Notes: generated by a model from the sequence alone, not told the origin. 64,000 bases of DNA from Vibrio owensii CAIM 1854 = LMG 25443 (GCF_000817815.1 NZ_JPRD01000011.1:186001-250000), one strand, 5' to 3'; shown: positions 36,681-45,770, counted from the stretch's first letter. A program made the numbers and translations.

Positions 36681-38621
36681 GTGAACCGTTACGCTGTATT
36701 GTGCCTCGACAACAATCCAATCAGTGCCGAACAGTTTCGATTGGAGTTGTCAGCCTTCTCAAGTAAGTTTGATATTCTCTCTGTGGAATCAATAGAAGAA
36801 GCACAGAGCGCTCTCGAATATCTCGAAGAAAGAGAGCAAAAAGTGGCACTCGTTATTGCCAGTCATCACGCACATTTTAACGGCGTCGATTTCCTCATTG
36901 GCTTGGATCGCAAGCCTCATACTGAACAAGCGCGCAAAATACTGATCAGCTGTTCTTCAGATATTGAAGCCATTTTAACCGCCGTCAACGAAGGCAGACT
37001 CGACCATTGCTTAACTAAGCCACTCCCTGACAAGGTTCTTTTCAATACAGCACAGAAAGAGCTCACCCAATTTATTCTGCGTTACGACAGAGAAGACTTA
37101 CTCAGCTACAGCCAAATTCTCGACCAGCACAAGTTGCTTCGTGCGCACATCGAAAATCAGATGAGTAACTACCAAGCTGGTTTCCTAAACGACTATCACG
37201 CCCTTTCCGACGGAGAACTGGCAGAACAAGTCATCAGTGCTCTGCAACATTTCTTTGAACAAAATGACGATACCAAGGCTTGCCGTACCTACTCACCAGA
37301 ACACTTGCTCACGGTAGAAGGCGAACCAAACAGCTTCTTGTGGTTTATTACCAGCGGTGAAGTGGCACTCTATAAACGCGACGAGCTTGGTATGCAGCGC
37401 GAAGTGGTTCGACATTCGAAAGGTAACATTGTCGGCGGCATGTCGTTTGTTACTGGAGAAAGTTCCTTCTCGACAGCCTTAACGCTCACCAAAACCGAAG
37501 TGATCAAGCTGGATCGAAAAGTCTTTCGGAAGGTAATGCAGAGCGATTCAAATTTGCTGCCTTTGTTTACTAATTTGTTGCTGCGCCATTTCAACCGACG
37601 TTTGCAGCGCAGCATTAATACCAAGCTACAACTGCAAAAAACCTTAGAGTCATTAGAATCCGCCCACCAGCAATTAATCGAGCGTGAAAAGATGGCAATG
37701 CTTGGCCAGCTTGTCGCTGGGGTCGCTCATGAGCTGAACAACCCTATTGCGGCAATTTTGCGGGGTGTAGAAAACCTGACACTGACATTAGAGAATCTGC
37801 TTAAAGAACTTCCTAGCCATGACATTCAAGAAAAAGGCGTTGCCTTACTGACCAAAGCCCAACGCGTCAAACCCGCTTCTACGGCCGAGCTACGGGAACG
37901 AGTGAAACAACTTAGCACCGACCTTCCCGACAGAGCGCTCGCTAAGAAAGTCGTTAATCTCGGACTCGAATCGAACCAAACCTTGATAACGCAGCTCAAC
38001 CGTCAAAAAACCGAATCACTGCACACCTTGGGAACCCTAGAGCAGTATCACCAAGTTGGTGCCTCTCTGCGTTCGATAAATGTGTGTGCCGCTCGGATTG
38101 CTGACATGGTGAAAAGCTTGAAGGGCTACGCCCGCTCTGATGATGAGAGTTTGCATTTTGCAGACCTGCATGAAGGCATAGAAGATACGTTGGTGATCTT
38201 TGAAAACAAACTCAAAATGCACAAGGTCACGACCGACTATGCTGAGCTACCAAATACCCTTTGCCAGCCGATTGCGCTGCAGCAAGTGTGGACCAATCTT
38301 ATTTCCAACGCGATTGATGCTTTCCCAGACAAAGGGGAATTGGTAATTCAGTCGAGATTGGTCGAAAAAGACAGTCAAACTTATGCCGTCATCTCATTCA
38401 AAGACAACGGATGTGGCATTCCAGAATCACAACAAAAAGCCATTTTTGAACTCAACTTTACAACTAAGAAAGAAGGTAATTTCGGTTTAGGAATCGGACT
38501 TTCTATCTGCCAACAAATCATGGCGGGCCATAAAGGCTGGATAGAAGTGGAATCTAAGCTCAACCATTTCACTTGCATGACCGTCTGGTTACCTATCACT
38601 CAAGAAGGAGATGAAGCATGA
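36681..38621 (+). CDS. Hybrid pseudo-receiver / cNMP-binding / histidine kinase
   Basis: 646 residues in three parts. Residues 1-130 form a receiver-like domain whose phosphoacceptor Asp is Ser (S61 in VIASHHAHFNG), with CLDNNP in place of the usual acidic pair but K113 kept, so it cannot be phosphorylated in the normal way. Residues about 195-310 are a cyclic-nucleotide-binding/CRP-like domain (FLWFITSGEVALYKRD, VGGMSFVTGE). The kinase follows: H-box VAHELNNP (H350), N-box NLISNAIDAF, DNGCGIP, then FGLGIGLSIC. It is soluble. The start is GTG. It overlaps the response regulator by four bases. Confidence 0.88.
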   Translation: MNRYAVLCLDNNPISAEQFRLELSAFSSKFDILSVESIEEAQSALEYLEEREQKVALVIASHHAHFNGVDFLIGLDRKPHTEQARKILISCSSDIEAILTAVNEGRLDHCLTKPLPDKVLFNTAQKELTQFILRYDREDLLSYSQILDQHKLLRAHIENQMSNYQAGFLNDYHALSDGELAEQVISALQHFFEQNDDTKACRTYSPEHLLTVEGEPNSFLWFITSGEVALYKRDELGMQREVVRHSKGNIVGGMSFVTGESSFSTALTLTKTEVIKLDRKVFRKVMQSDSNLLPLFTNLLLRHFNRRLQRSINTKLQLQKTLESLESAHQQLIEREKMAMLGQLVAGVAHELNNPIAAILRGVENLTLTLENLLKELPSHDIQEKGVALLTKAQRVKPASTAELRERVKQLSTDLPDRALAKKVVNLGLESNQTLITQLNRQKTESLHTLGTLEQYHQVGASLRSINVCAARIADMVKSLKGYARSDDESLHFADLHEGIEDTLVIFENKLKMHKVTTDYAELPNTLCQPIALQQVWTNLISNAIDAFPDKGELVIQSRLVEKDSQTYAVISFKDNGCGIPESQQKAIFELNFTTKKEGNFGLGIGLSICQQIMAGHKGWIEVESKLNHFTCMTVWLPITQEGDEA

Positions 38622-39115
38622 CTAAATATCTGATTTTATGTGTGGATGATGAAAGAGAAGTCTTGGATAGTGTCCTTCAGGATTTGATCCCATTTGAAGA
38701 TAACTTTGTGGTAGAAGGCGCGGAATCCGTAACGGAAGCCAAACAAGTGATTGAAGAAATGGCGGAAGATGGTATTCAGCTCGCCTTAATTCTGTGTGAC
38801 CACATCATGCCAGAGCAGACAGGCATCAGCTTCTTAATCGAGCTCAGTCAAAATGGTGACACTAAATCCGCTCGAAAAGTACTCCTTACTGGACAAGCAG
38901 GGCTTGAAGACACTGTAGAAGCGGTGAATCACGCAAGTCTTGATTACTACATTGCAAAACCTTGGAAAGGTGAAGAATTAAGAGAAGCGATCGTCTCGCA
39001 ACTGACTGCTTTTATGATAGAAAACGATGATAACCTCCTATCCTGGACTTCTATTTTAGACGCAGAATCGATTCTTAACGCCATGGCAGATAGACGAGCA
39101 AGCTTCGGCGAATAA
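38618..39115 (+). CDS. Stand-alone response regulator receiver protein
   Basis: 165 residues, a complete receiver domain: acidic pair D10-D11, phosphoacceptor D61 (LILCDHIMPEQTG), T91 (LLTGQAG) and K114 (YYIAKPW), plus a short C-terminal helix with no DNA-binding or enzymatic domain. The start overlaps the kinase stop (ATGA), so the pair is coupled. It is homologous to the kinase's own N-terminal pseudo-receiver, suggesting a duplication in which the kinase copy lost phosphorylation. Confidence 0.9.
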   Translation: MTKYLILCVDDEREVLDSVLQDLIPFEDNFVVEGAESVTEAKQVIEEMAEDGIQLALILCDHIMPEQTGISFLIELSQNGDTKSARKVLLTGQAGLEDTVEAVNHASLDYYIAKPWKGEELREAIVSQLTAFMIENDDNLLSWTSILDAESILNAMADRRASFGE

Positions 39116-39127
39116 TCCTTTAAACAC

Positions 39128-39166
39128 AAAAACGCGCCGCGTCACCCCAACATGGCGCGTTTTTTG
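39128..39166 (+). terminator. Terminator of the kinase/regulator operon
   Basis: AACGCGCC / GGCGCGTT forms an 8-bp stem with a loop of about 15 bases, followed by TTTTTT. Confidence 0.85.
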
Positions 39167-39321
39167 CTGTTAACTTGGCACAATTGACTCATTTGACAAA
39201 ACATCGACACTTTTTTGTTGGTCGTCGCCCTTGGTTTTTATTATGATGTCGAACAAATCAGATTACGGTTCAAGTGGTTACTTGGATCCATGGAACTATA
39301 AGACAAGGTTTATCGTTAGTT

Positions 39322-39870
39322 ATGCGTAAAACACTATTAGCCGCTGCCCTTTTGCTGGCATCTAGCCAAGCTCTAGCTGCGAACGACTACAACGCTCCAG
39401 CAACAATGAGCAACTTTAGCTACGACTACATGGAAGCTCGCATTGGTGCAAGCCCAGTAACATTCGGTGCTGGCTTCAGCAAATCAATCCACCCAAATGC
39501 ACACGTGATTGCACGCATCGATTCTGAGTTCGATGGCGATTTCGATTCAGCAGCGGGTTTTGGCTTCCACTCTCCACTAAACAACTGGGCTGACCTAACA
39601 GGTGCAATGCTAATGCGTGTTGTACAACCATCAAACTCTAGCAGCACAGACGTTGGTATGGAACTGAACCTTGGTGTACGCCAATGGCTTGGTCCACAAC
39701 TAGAAGTGGGTGGTAAAGCAGGCTACGTATCTATCGATAACGATGACGATTGGATTGGTTCTGTTTACGCTCGTTTCCACTCTACAGAGCTATTCTCTCT
39801 AGGTGCAGAAGCGCGCATTAACGACTTCTACGGTGACCAAGTGATGTTCACTACTCGCTTCAAGTTCTAA
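39322..39870 (+). CDS. Small outer-membrane beta-barrel protein
   Basis: I chose the ATG at 39322, which begins a clear signal peptide (MRKTLLAAALLLASSQALA, cleavage before AND). The upstream Met at 39274 would bury it. The mature protein of about 163 residues alternates polar and aromatic residues in strands and ends in Phe (FTTRFKF), the usual outer-membrane insertion signal, consistent with an eight-stranded barrel. No ligand is evident. It lies between the response regulator and tfoX, as at the matching V. cholerae locus. Confidence 0.83.
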   Translation: MRKTLLAAALLLASSQALAANDYNAPATMSNFSYDYMEARIGASPVTFGAGFSKSIHPNAHVIARIDSEFDGDFDSAAGFGFHSPLNNWADLTGAMLMRVVQPSNSSSTDVGMELNLGVRQWLGPQLEVGGKAGYVSIDNDDDWIGSVYARFHSTELFSLGAEARINDFYGDQVMFTTRFKF

Positions 39871-39906
39871 TCAATCCCTTGATTGAACAGCCCTAGAAGC
39901 ACAAAT

Positions 39907-39940
39907 AAAAAAACCGAGGCATCTGCCTCGGTTTTTCTTT
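39907..39940. terminator. Bidirectional terminator between barrel gene and tfoX
   Basis: AAAAACCGAGGCA / TGCCTCGGTTTTT forms a 13-bp stem with a 2-base loop (TC), flanked by A and T runs. Confidence 0.88.
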
Positions 39941-40081
39941 TCTAATAACTGATTTGTAGCAATGACTAACTCTAATGAAGTGGCTAAAAGCATCAACTTC
40001 CTTTTGTCGCTTTCAACACTCACCTTTTATGACTCGCTAACTTCATCCTAAACGAGTCAATCATCGTGAAACTAAAGCGCC

Positions 40082-40669
40082 TTACTCGCACATCGCTAGC
40101 AATTGCTTTTTGCGTGGCTCTTGGATCAATTTCCAGTGGATACCATCGATCGCACCGGCAAATTTCCATAGAAGTTTCACATCAACGTCACTGCCGTAAG
40201 CAACTCTGACTTTGTTGAACACTTCTACCGGTCCAAGTTCTAAAAATGTGTCGACATCATCAATGCCGGCTTTCTTCACCATGCGTTCGAGCGTCAACTG
40301 CATATTTGGCAGATCACGCAAACGTCTACTGGCGGAAGACTTTTGGTATTTGCGTTCCTTAATAGAACATTCAATTGATTTTTGTAACAGTTCGTCTAGC
40401 CCATCAAAGCTTGAATCAAACAGGTCTGTTACGTCGTAATAGTTTACGGTTGCCGTCGTTTGCTTTTTGACGTGCTTATATTTTTCGCAGTTTAGTTGAG
40501 TAAACTCATCATCCAACCCATTTCCGCCGCGTAAATAACAACAGTCGTTACTTACTAACGCGAACATTGCGTCATTGCTGAATAAACCAATACCACCAAA
40601 CATTGAACGTTTTTGGTACTCATTAAAATTGCTTACATAGTTAAAAAAAGCTTGGTCTGTCATGTCCAT
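40082..40669 (-). CDS. tfoX: TfoX, master regulator of natural competence
   Basis: 195 residues with the TfoX N-domain (about 10-100: KRSMFGGIGLFSNDAMFALV) and C-domain (about 115-190: LRDLPNMQLTLERMVKKAGI and LLWKFAGAIDGIHW). It resembles vibrio TfoX rather than the paralogue TfoY at both ends. In vibrios it switches on chitin-induced DNA uptake and type VI genes together with CRP and QstR. AGAGG lies just before the ATG. The probable mRNA leader is about 120 bases, in line with the known sRNA-controlled (TfoR) leader in V. cholerae. Confidence 0.93.
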   Translation of the reverse strand: MDMTDQAFFNYVSNFNEYQKRSMFGGIGLFSNDAMFALVSNDCCYLRGGNGLDDEFTQLNCEKYKHVKKQTTATVNYYDVTDLFDSSFDGLDELLQKSIECSIKERKYQKSSASRRLRDLPNMQLTLERMVKKAGIDDVDTFLELGPVEVFNKVRVAYGSDVDVKLLWKFAGAIDGIHWKLIQEPRKKQLLAMCE

Positions 40670-40796
40670 TGACCTCTTTAATTGGAATAAATTACCCCGA
40701 TTAGCGATGTCACCAGATTGAACAGCAGCTTATAGCGATTAAAAATTGTCGTTATGTTGGCGATATTTTTGTGAATTGCGCTCACCAACTGTCTTA

Positions 40797-40838
40797 ATCA
40801 TACTTAACGTTGAAAAATAAGTTAGGATCTATGTCACA
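40797..40838 (-). promoter_or_regulatory. tfoX promoter with CRP box
   Basis: Read on the minus strand, TATGAT (40802-40797) is the -10. The box TAGGA-TCTATG-TCACA (plus-strand 40823-40838) is centred near -41, the class II CRP position, if transcription starts near 40790. One half is perfect (TCACA) and the other is 3/5. CRP control of tfoX has been reported in vibrios. Confidence 0.6.
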
Positions 40839-40863
40839 GATGCCAAACTACAAATTCAACATA

Positions 40864-40879
40864 CGTGATTAGTTTCACA
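40864..40879. promoter_or_regulatory. Second CRP box in the tfoX/HDOD intergenic region
   Basis: CGTGA-TTAGTT-TCACA matches the CRP consensus TGTGA-N6-TCACA at 9 of 10 positions. Its centre is 41 bp upstream of the first box, about four helical turns, so two CRP dimers could lie on the same face. Confidence 0.6.
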
Positions 40880-41039
40880 GTTACTTATCTTCACCCGATG
40901 TTTTTTTGACGCAGCAAGTGCCAAAAAATAAGCATCATGGTGATTAATACGGCAATTGCGAGAGCGAATTAGGTATTTAATTGATAACTAACATACTGTG
41001 AGGGTACACTGTACGAAAGCTCTCAAGCACAGCGTCATA

Positions 41040-41960
41040 ATGGAACATTTATCATTTTTTTGGCTACCTAATAATAAAGATAAGCTCATAAAGGCACTCG
41101 AATCTGAGTTCGCTCAGCTGGTAGAACAATCGATTTCTACTGGTAAAATTTCCCTTCCTCCCATCCCAGATGTCGTCCTCAAGATCCAACAACTTTGCAC
41201 TGAAGAACACACGACCATTGCAGATGTAGCAAATGCCTTACTGGAAGATCCAGGTTTGGCTGCGGTTGTTGTTCGCGTGGCAAACTCTGTCATCTTTAAT
41301 CGTCGCAACATTACATGCAATGACCTAACGACGGCAGTTTCACGCCTTGGGATTCTTCGAGTGAGGGATATCGTCACCGCGCAAGCGATTGAACAGTTGA
41401 AGCACTCTGTGAACCTAACCAAAGAGTGTAATAGCATCTTGGTGAAAAGTGCCGCGGTTTCACGTGAGCTTGGTGCAACCATGGTGTTAGTGGTTCAAGA
41501 GTTTCGTAAGCATGAACCGGCGACCTATGGGCATCTGGAGCAAGAAAAGGCACTGCTGGTTGGCTTGTTAGCCGACATTGGCTTATTCTGCCTAATCAAT
41601 GAATACCACCTCTATCTCGATCGCGGCAACTACCTTGATGCCGATATCGCGCTACAAATATTCCAAACCCGCTGTTCTGCTACGAGTAAATTAGTGCTAG
41701 AAAAATGGGGCTTTGATAATGATTTCCGTGAAGTCTCCTCGAATGAGAAGTTCGAGTCTGCTCGCCCTGAAGTAAGCTATTTAGATATTGCTCGTATCGC
41801 AAACCATCTATTAATGTTCCGCAATCAAGATGAACGCATTGAAGATCACGAAGTAGAATTTAATTTAACAGGTGCAGAAGTCTTGTACGATCTCAGTAAT
41901 ATGAGTGATACTGACTTCCAAAGTGAAATTAAAGAAGTACTCAGCGCAAGCGGTCTTTAA
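41040..41960 (+). CDS. HDOD-domain protein
   Basis: About 306 residues from the ATG at 41040 (MEHLSFFW); the frame also opens at 40998 with a GTG-like start. The HDOD domain spans about 35-230 (LPPIPDVVLKIQQL, IADVANALLEDPGLAAVVVRVANS, AVSRLGILRVRDIV), without the HD metal residues, so a scaffolding or signalling role is more likely than catalysis. Divergent from tfoX. Ribosome site not obvious. Confidence 0.85.
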   Translation: MEHLSFFWLPNNKDKLIKALESEFAQLVEQSISTGKISLPPIPDVVLKIQQLCTEEHTTIADVANALLEDPGLAAVVVRVANSVIFNRRNITCNDLTTAVSRLGILRVRDIVTAQAIEQLKHSVNLTKECNSILVKSAAVSRELGATMVLVVQEFRKHEPATYGHLEQEKALLVGLLADIGLFCLINEYHLYLDRGNYLDADIALQIFQTRCSATSKLVLEKWGFDNDFREVSSNEKFESARPEVSYLDIARIANHLLMFRNQDERIEDHEVEFNLTGAEVLYDLSNMSDTDFQSEIKEVLSASGL

Positions 41961-41979
41961 TCTTACCAGCTTCAAACCA

Positions 41980-42026
41980 AGCCACGATAAGCGTCAGATA
42001 GTATTCTGATACGTTGATTCGTGGCT
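41980..42026 (+). other. Long hairpin between HDOD gene and lysO
   Basis: AGCCACGA / TCGTGGCT encloses CAGA / TCTG and CGT / ACG pairs, giving an extended imperfect stem that starts about 20 bases after the HDOD stop. It lacks a strong T run. It could be a weak terminator or part of the lysO leader. It is too small for a lysine riboswitch. Confidence 0.5.
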
Positions 42027-42054
42027 CTGTTGTACTTTATCCAGAAAGGAATCA

Positions 42055-42969
42055 TTGGGCTTTATGTTCTCAGGGATGCTATTTATCTTCGCCCCACTCG
42101 TGGTGGGTTATTTAATTCCAGTTTCTCGCGCGTCAGTATTGGAGAAGATCAATAAATCGACGTCGTACCTTATTTACGTCATTCTTTCCCTGATGGGCTT
42201 GAGTTTGGCTGCGCTGGATAATTTAGGTAGCAATCTACAAACCATCCTTCTATACGCGGGCACCTTCTTTGTGTGCTTGGGAGCCTGCAACCTACTCGCT
42301 TTACCTTTGGTCGATAAGTTGCTTCCTTTGCAAACCGATCAGAATCAAAAGAAGCTTCCCCTTTCATCAATGGCCTTAGAGTCAATCAAGCTTGTCGTCG
42401 TTGTCGGTGGCGGCCTAATCGCTGGCTTGATTCTTCCTATTGGCTTGTCTTGGGTAGATACAGCAAGTGAATGGATTTTATTCCTTTTGCTTTTCTTTAT
42501 CGGCATTCAACTGCGCAATAGTGGTTTGACGCTTAGACAGATTTTACTCAATAAACAAGGCATGGCTATTGCTACAGTGATCATTGCAACGTGCATGCTT
42601 GGCGGCGTAATTGCTGCAATGATTGTGGATCTTCCTCTTTATCAAGCTTTGGCAATGTCCTCTGGTTTTGGTTGGTACTCACTGGCTGGCATTTTGATGG
42701 GTGACGCCTTTGGCCCTATCTTTGGCGGCGCTTCTTTCTTAATTGAGCTGATGCGTGAATTGGTCGCTTTGATTGCTATTCCACTGCTTATTCGCAGTTA
42801 TCCATCTACAGCAATTGGTTACGCTGGTGCGACAGCGATGGACTTTACCCTGCCCGTCATTCAAACCACGGGCGGTGTTCGATGTGTGCCTGTTGCCATT
42901 GTTAGTGGCTTTATCTTGAGCTTATTAGTGCCAGTTATGATGCTTTTCTTTGTGTCTCTTGCTAGCTAG
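42055..42969 (+). CDS. lysO: LysO-type lysine exporter (DUF340)
   Basis: 304 residues of hydrophobic segments (about eight helices). It matches E. coli LysO/YbjE in length and in the VVVGGGLIAGLILPIGLSW and SSGFGWYSLAGILMGDAFGP regions, the latter carrying the characteristic GWYSLAG. It exports L-lysine and protects from toxic lysine analogues. The start may be TTG at 42055 (AAGGA four bases upstream) or ATG at 42064 (AAGGA thirteen upstream). Confidence 0.85.
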   Translation: MGFMFSGMLFIFAPLVVGYLIPVSRASVLEKINKSTSYLIYVILSLMGLSLAALDNLGSNLQTILLYAGTFFVCLGACNLLALPLVDKLLPLQTDQNQKKLPLSSMALESIKLVVVVGGGLIAGLILPIGLSWVDTASEWILFLLLFFIGIQLRNSGLTLRQILLNKQGMAIATVIIATCMLGGVIAAMIVDLPLYQALAMSSGFGWYSLAGILMGDAFGPIFGGASFLIELMRELVALIAIPLLIRSYPSTAIGYAGATAMDFTLPVIQTTGGVRCVPVAIVSGFILSLLVPVMMLFFVSLAS

Positions 42970-43177
42970 ATCTCAGGAATATTCATTAACATCCATTACA
43001 ATACGGCAAAAATTCAAATACCCAAGTAACCTCAAAATGCTCAATTCGATGAGAATTTTCTGGTTCACCGCTTTGTTATCGAGCCCTTTAATTTTTAACT
43101 CTTGGATCGGTAATCAGTGACAGGCAAGGCATATGTCTATTGGGGTTACAAAGGGAATACAACCAAAAGGAATAATA

Positions 43178-43690
43178 ATGAAACGCTTTGTCGTTGCGGC
43201 GCTCCTCGCTACAAGCTCAACTTTTACTTTTGCTGCTGATCAGCAATGTCTTGCAACTAAATACGATGGCTACATTGATGCTTCTCTACAGTGGTATCAA
43301 GACCTCGTAGACCTAACGGTGACTCAATACCCTGACTTAAACGAAGTTAGCCAATGGTTCTTAGAAGGCCGTAAACACCACTTCGAACTCAACCGTGAAG
43401 CAGTACATTATTTTCTAGAAAACGATCCAAGCCGAGTAGCGACAGAACAACCGGTTGAGGCATGGTTGAAGCTAGAACAACATGATGTGAAGCAACTGGC
43501 GACACGCAGTGATGCCCTAGGTGAAGCGGCGAAGAAAACCTTCAGCGATCGTCAATCTGCAAACCACCCAAAGAACTACGACCTACGTTCTGCGTTTGCT
43601 GACTTATTGAGCCACCCAAAACAGATCGATTCTGCGCTTAACAAGTATAATCAATCAATTGCTAAGATTGAAAAGCAGAAATGTGAATAA
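43178..43690 (+). CDS. Secreted/periplasmic hypothetical protein
   Basis: 170 residues from the ATG at 43178, with AAAAGGA a few bases upstream and a clear signal peptide (MKRFVVAALLATSSTFTFA, cleavage before ADQQC). The longer frame from 43133 would hide it. The mature part is mostly helical, with two cysteines near its ends (in DQQC and KQKC) that could form a disulfide. I recognise no family. A terminator follows. Confidence 0.75.
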   Translation: MKRFVVAALLATSSTFTFAADQQCLATKYDGYIDASLQWYQDLVDLTVTQYPDLNEVSQWFLEGRKHHFELNREAVHYFLENDPSRVATEQPVEAWLKLEQHDVKQLATRSDALGEAAKKTFSDRQSANHPKNYDLRSAFADLLSHPKQIDSALNKYNQSIAKIEKQKCE

Positions 43691-43735
43691 ATCCCACCCT
43701 AGAATTTCATTTCAGCAATATGGGTTTCAATAATT

Positions 43736-43762
43736 AAAACGGGACTTTGCGCCCGTTTTGGT
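43736..43762 (+). terminator. Terminator of the secreted hypothetical gene
   Basis: AAAACGGG / CCCGTTTT forms an 8-bp stem with an 8-base loop, followed by a short T-rich stretch. Confidence 0.75.
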
Positions 43763-43811
43763 TTAGATTGTGCCGCTCGCATTACCAAAATAACTACAAA
43801 GATTCTTTGCT

Positions 43812-45458
43812 ATGGTTAAGGAACAAAAAACCGCTGACGTTAGCTTCGAGAGCTTGTTAAAGATCTTCACTATCCCTGAAGGTCCAGATTCAACGTTGAC
43901 TAAAATTGATGAAAGTCTTTCGCAGAACTTGAATCAATTTCTTCGTGAACACATCGTGGCAGAAGAAAAGCCTTTACGTGAAATTGAGAAAGACTTTTCT
44001 TCTGCTCAGATTCCTGAGCAACCTGAGTTCGTGTCAGACCATACCGAGCACCTGCTAGATACCTTGGTATCTCACTCGGTTCACACCTCTGCACCAAGCT
44101 TTATTGGTCACATGACTTCTGCCCTGCCGTATTTCTTAATGCCGCTGTCGAAGATCATGATTGCCTTGAACCAAAACTTGGTGAAAATCGAAACATCAAA
44201 AGCTTTCACACCGCTTGAGCGTCAAGTTCTTGGTATGTTGCATCGCCTTATCTATGGTCAGGACGATAAGTTCTACCGTAAATGGATGCACAGCGCGAAA
44301 CACTCTCTGGGTGCATTTTGCTCCGGCGGTACCATAGCTAACATCACTGCGCTTTGGGTTGCTCGCAATAAAGCACTGAAGGCTGATGGCGCATTCAAAG
44401 GTGTAGAGAAAGAAGGTCTGTTCAAAGCCATGAAGCATTATGGCTATGAAGGCTTAGCGATTTTGGTTTCTGAACGAGGTCACTACTCTCTTAAGAAAGC
44501 AGCAGACGTTCTTGGCCTTGGTCAAGAGGGCCTAGTTGCCGTCAAAACAGACGCGAACAACCGCATCATTGTTGACGACCTAAAAGCAAAAATCGCCGAG
44601 CTCGAATCACAAAACATCAAGCCTATTGCTGTGGTTGGTGTTGCTGGTACGACAGAGACTGGCAGCGTTGACCCACTACCTCAAATTGCAGAAGTATGTG
44701 CTGAGCACAACTGCCACTTCCACGTGGATGCAGCTTGGGGCGGCGCGACACTGATGTCGAACAACCATCGTCACCTACTTGGTGGCGTTGAACTTGCCGA
44801 CTCTGTAACGATCGATGCTCACAAGCAGCTTTACATTCCGATGGGCGCTGGCATGGTTCTGTTTAAAGATCCAGATGCGATGAAGTCTATCGAGCATCAT
44901 GCACAGTACATTTTGCGTAAAGGTTCTAAAGACTTAGGCAGTCATACGCTTGAGGGTTCTCGTTCTGGTATGGCAATGTTGGTTTACGCAGCAATGCACA
45001 TCATCAGTCGCCCAGGTTACGAGCTTCTGATCGACCAAAGTATTGAGAAAGCACGTTACTTTGCCGATCTGATTAACCAGCAAGAAGACTTCGAATTGGT
45101 GTCTGAGCCTGAGCTTTGTTTGTTAACCTACCGCTATCTGCCAACCAATATGCGCGCAGCATTAGATAAAGCACAGGGTGTTCAGAAAGAAAAACTTAAT
45201 GAGTTAATCAACCAGCTCACTCAGTTTATTCAGAAACGTCAGCGTGAAACTGGTAAGTCGTTTGTTTCTCGTACTCGACTGAATCCAGACCAATGGCAAC
45301 GCATGAACACCATTGTATTTCGCGTCGTTCTTGCTAACCCATTAACCACCAATGATATCTTGAGCGCGGTTTTGAGTGAGCAAAGAGAAATTGCTCAGCA
45401 AGCACCGAGCTTGATGGCTAAGATTGAAGAAACTGTCGACGACATTCTCAATTCTTAG
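43812..45458 (+). CDS. panP: PLP-dependent aspartate 1-decarboxylase (PanP type)
   Basis: 548 residues of the group II decarboxylase fold. The PLP lysine is K338 in DAHKQLYIPMG, CSGGTIANITALW binds the phosphate, and HVDAAWGG supplies the PLP-pairing Asp. In vibrios this family makes beta-alanine from aspartate for pantothenate, replacing PanD. A glutamate decarboxylase role is less likely given the PanP-type sequence. The ATG at 43812 has a weak ribosome site. The gene is alone, before hexR. Confidence 0.88.
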   Translation: MVKEQKTADVSFESLLKIFTIPEGPDSTLTKIDESLSQNLNQFLREHIVAEEKPLREIEKDFSSAQIPEQPEFVSDHTEHLLDTLVSHSVHTSAPSFIGHMTSALPYFLMPLSKIMIALNQNLVKIETSKAFTPLERQVLGMLHRLIYGQDDKFYRKWMHSAKHSLGAFCSGGTIANITALWVARNKALKADGAFKGVEKEGLFKAMKHYGYEGLAILVSERGHYSLKKAADVLGLGQEGLVAVKTDANNRIIVDDLKAKIAELESQNIKPIAVVGVAGTTETGSVDPLPQIAEVCAEHNCHFHVDAAWGGATLMSNNHRHLLGGVELADSVTIDAHKQLYIPMGAGMVLFKDPDAMKSIEHHAQYILRKGSKDLGSHTLEGSRSGMAMLVYAAMHIISRPGYELLIDQSIEKARYFADLINQQEDFELVSEPELCLLTYRYLPTNMRAALDKAQGVQKEKLNELINQLTQFIQKRQRETGKSFVSRTRLNPDQWQRMNTIVFRVVLANPLTTNDILSAVLSEQREIAQQAPSLMAKIEETVDDILNS

Positions 45459-45653
45459 TCGCCAATGTGAGTTACATCAAAGTGAAAATTTCTTTCTTTT
45501 TGGTGTAACTCAGACATCATTATTGTTCCACTAGAGCAACAAACCAACGATCTCACCTTCAATTCTGTAGTTTTTACAACATTTTGTTTGAGGCTTGTCA
45601 AATTCTCACGAAATAGTAACGGTATTTGTTTTAGCCAGATAAAGGATCGGGTT

Positions 45654-45742
45654 TATACTGAATTTATGGCGCTGGTGGTTTTCGTTAACGCCCCTCTAGA
45701 CCGAGAAGCCCCTTGGGTTTCCATTCGTTAACAGAGCCAGCG
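45654..45742 (+). promoter_or_regulatory. hexR promoter (-10) and structured 5' leader
   Basis: TATACT at 45654-45659 is a good -10, giving a start near 45666. The RNA then folds in three nested stems: CGCTGG (45670) with CCAGCG (45742), GTTAACG (45684-45690) with CGTTAAC (45726-45732), and GAAGCCC / GGGTTTC (45705-45721) with a CTT loop. The fold ends about 20-30 bases before the start codon. A protein site or RNA switch is possible. Confidence 0.55.
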
Positions 45743-45770
45743 AGTTGTTCTCTATACCCTCGTGAACACT

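Noticed and set aside
41961..42054. Lysine riboswitch ahead of lysO
   Set aside because: The gap is only 94 bases and shows a single hairpin, not the five-helix lysine aptamer of about 170 bases.
45566..45578. HexR-like palindrome before hexR
   Set aside because: TGTAG-TTT-TTACA is shorter than the 15-base HexR consensus and lies about 85 bases before the -10; too weak to list as a site.
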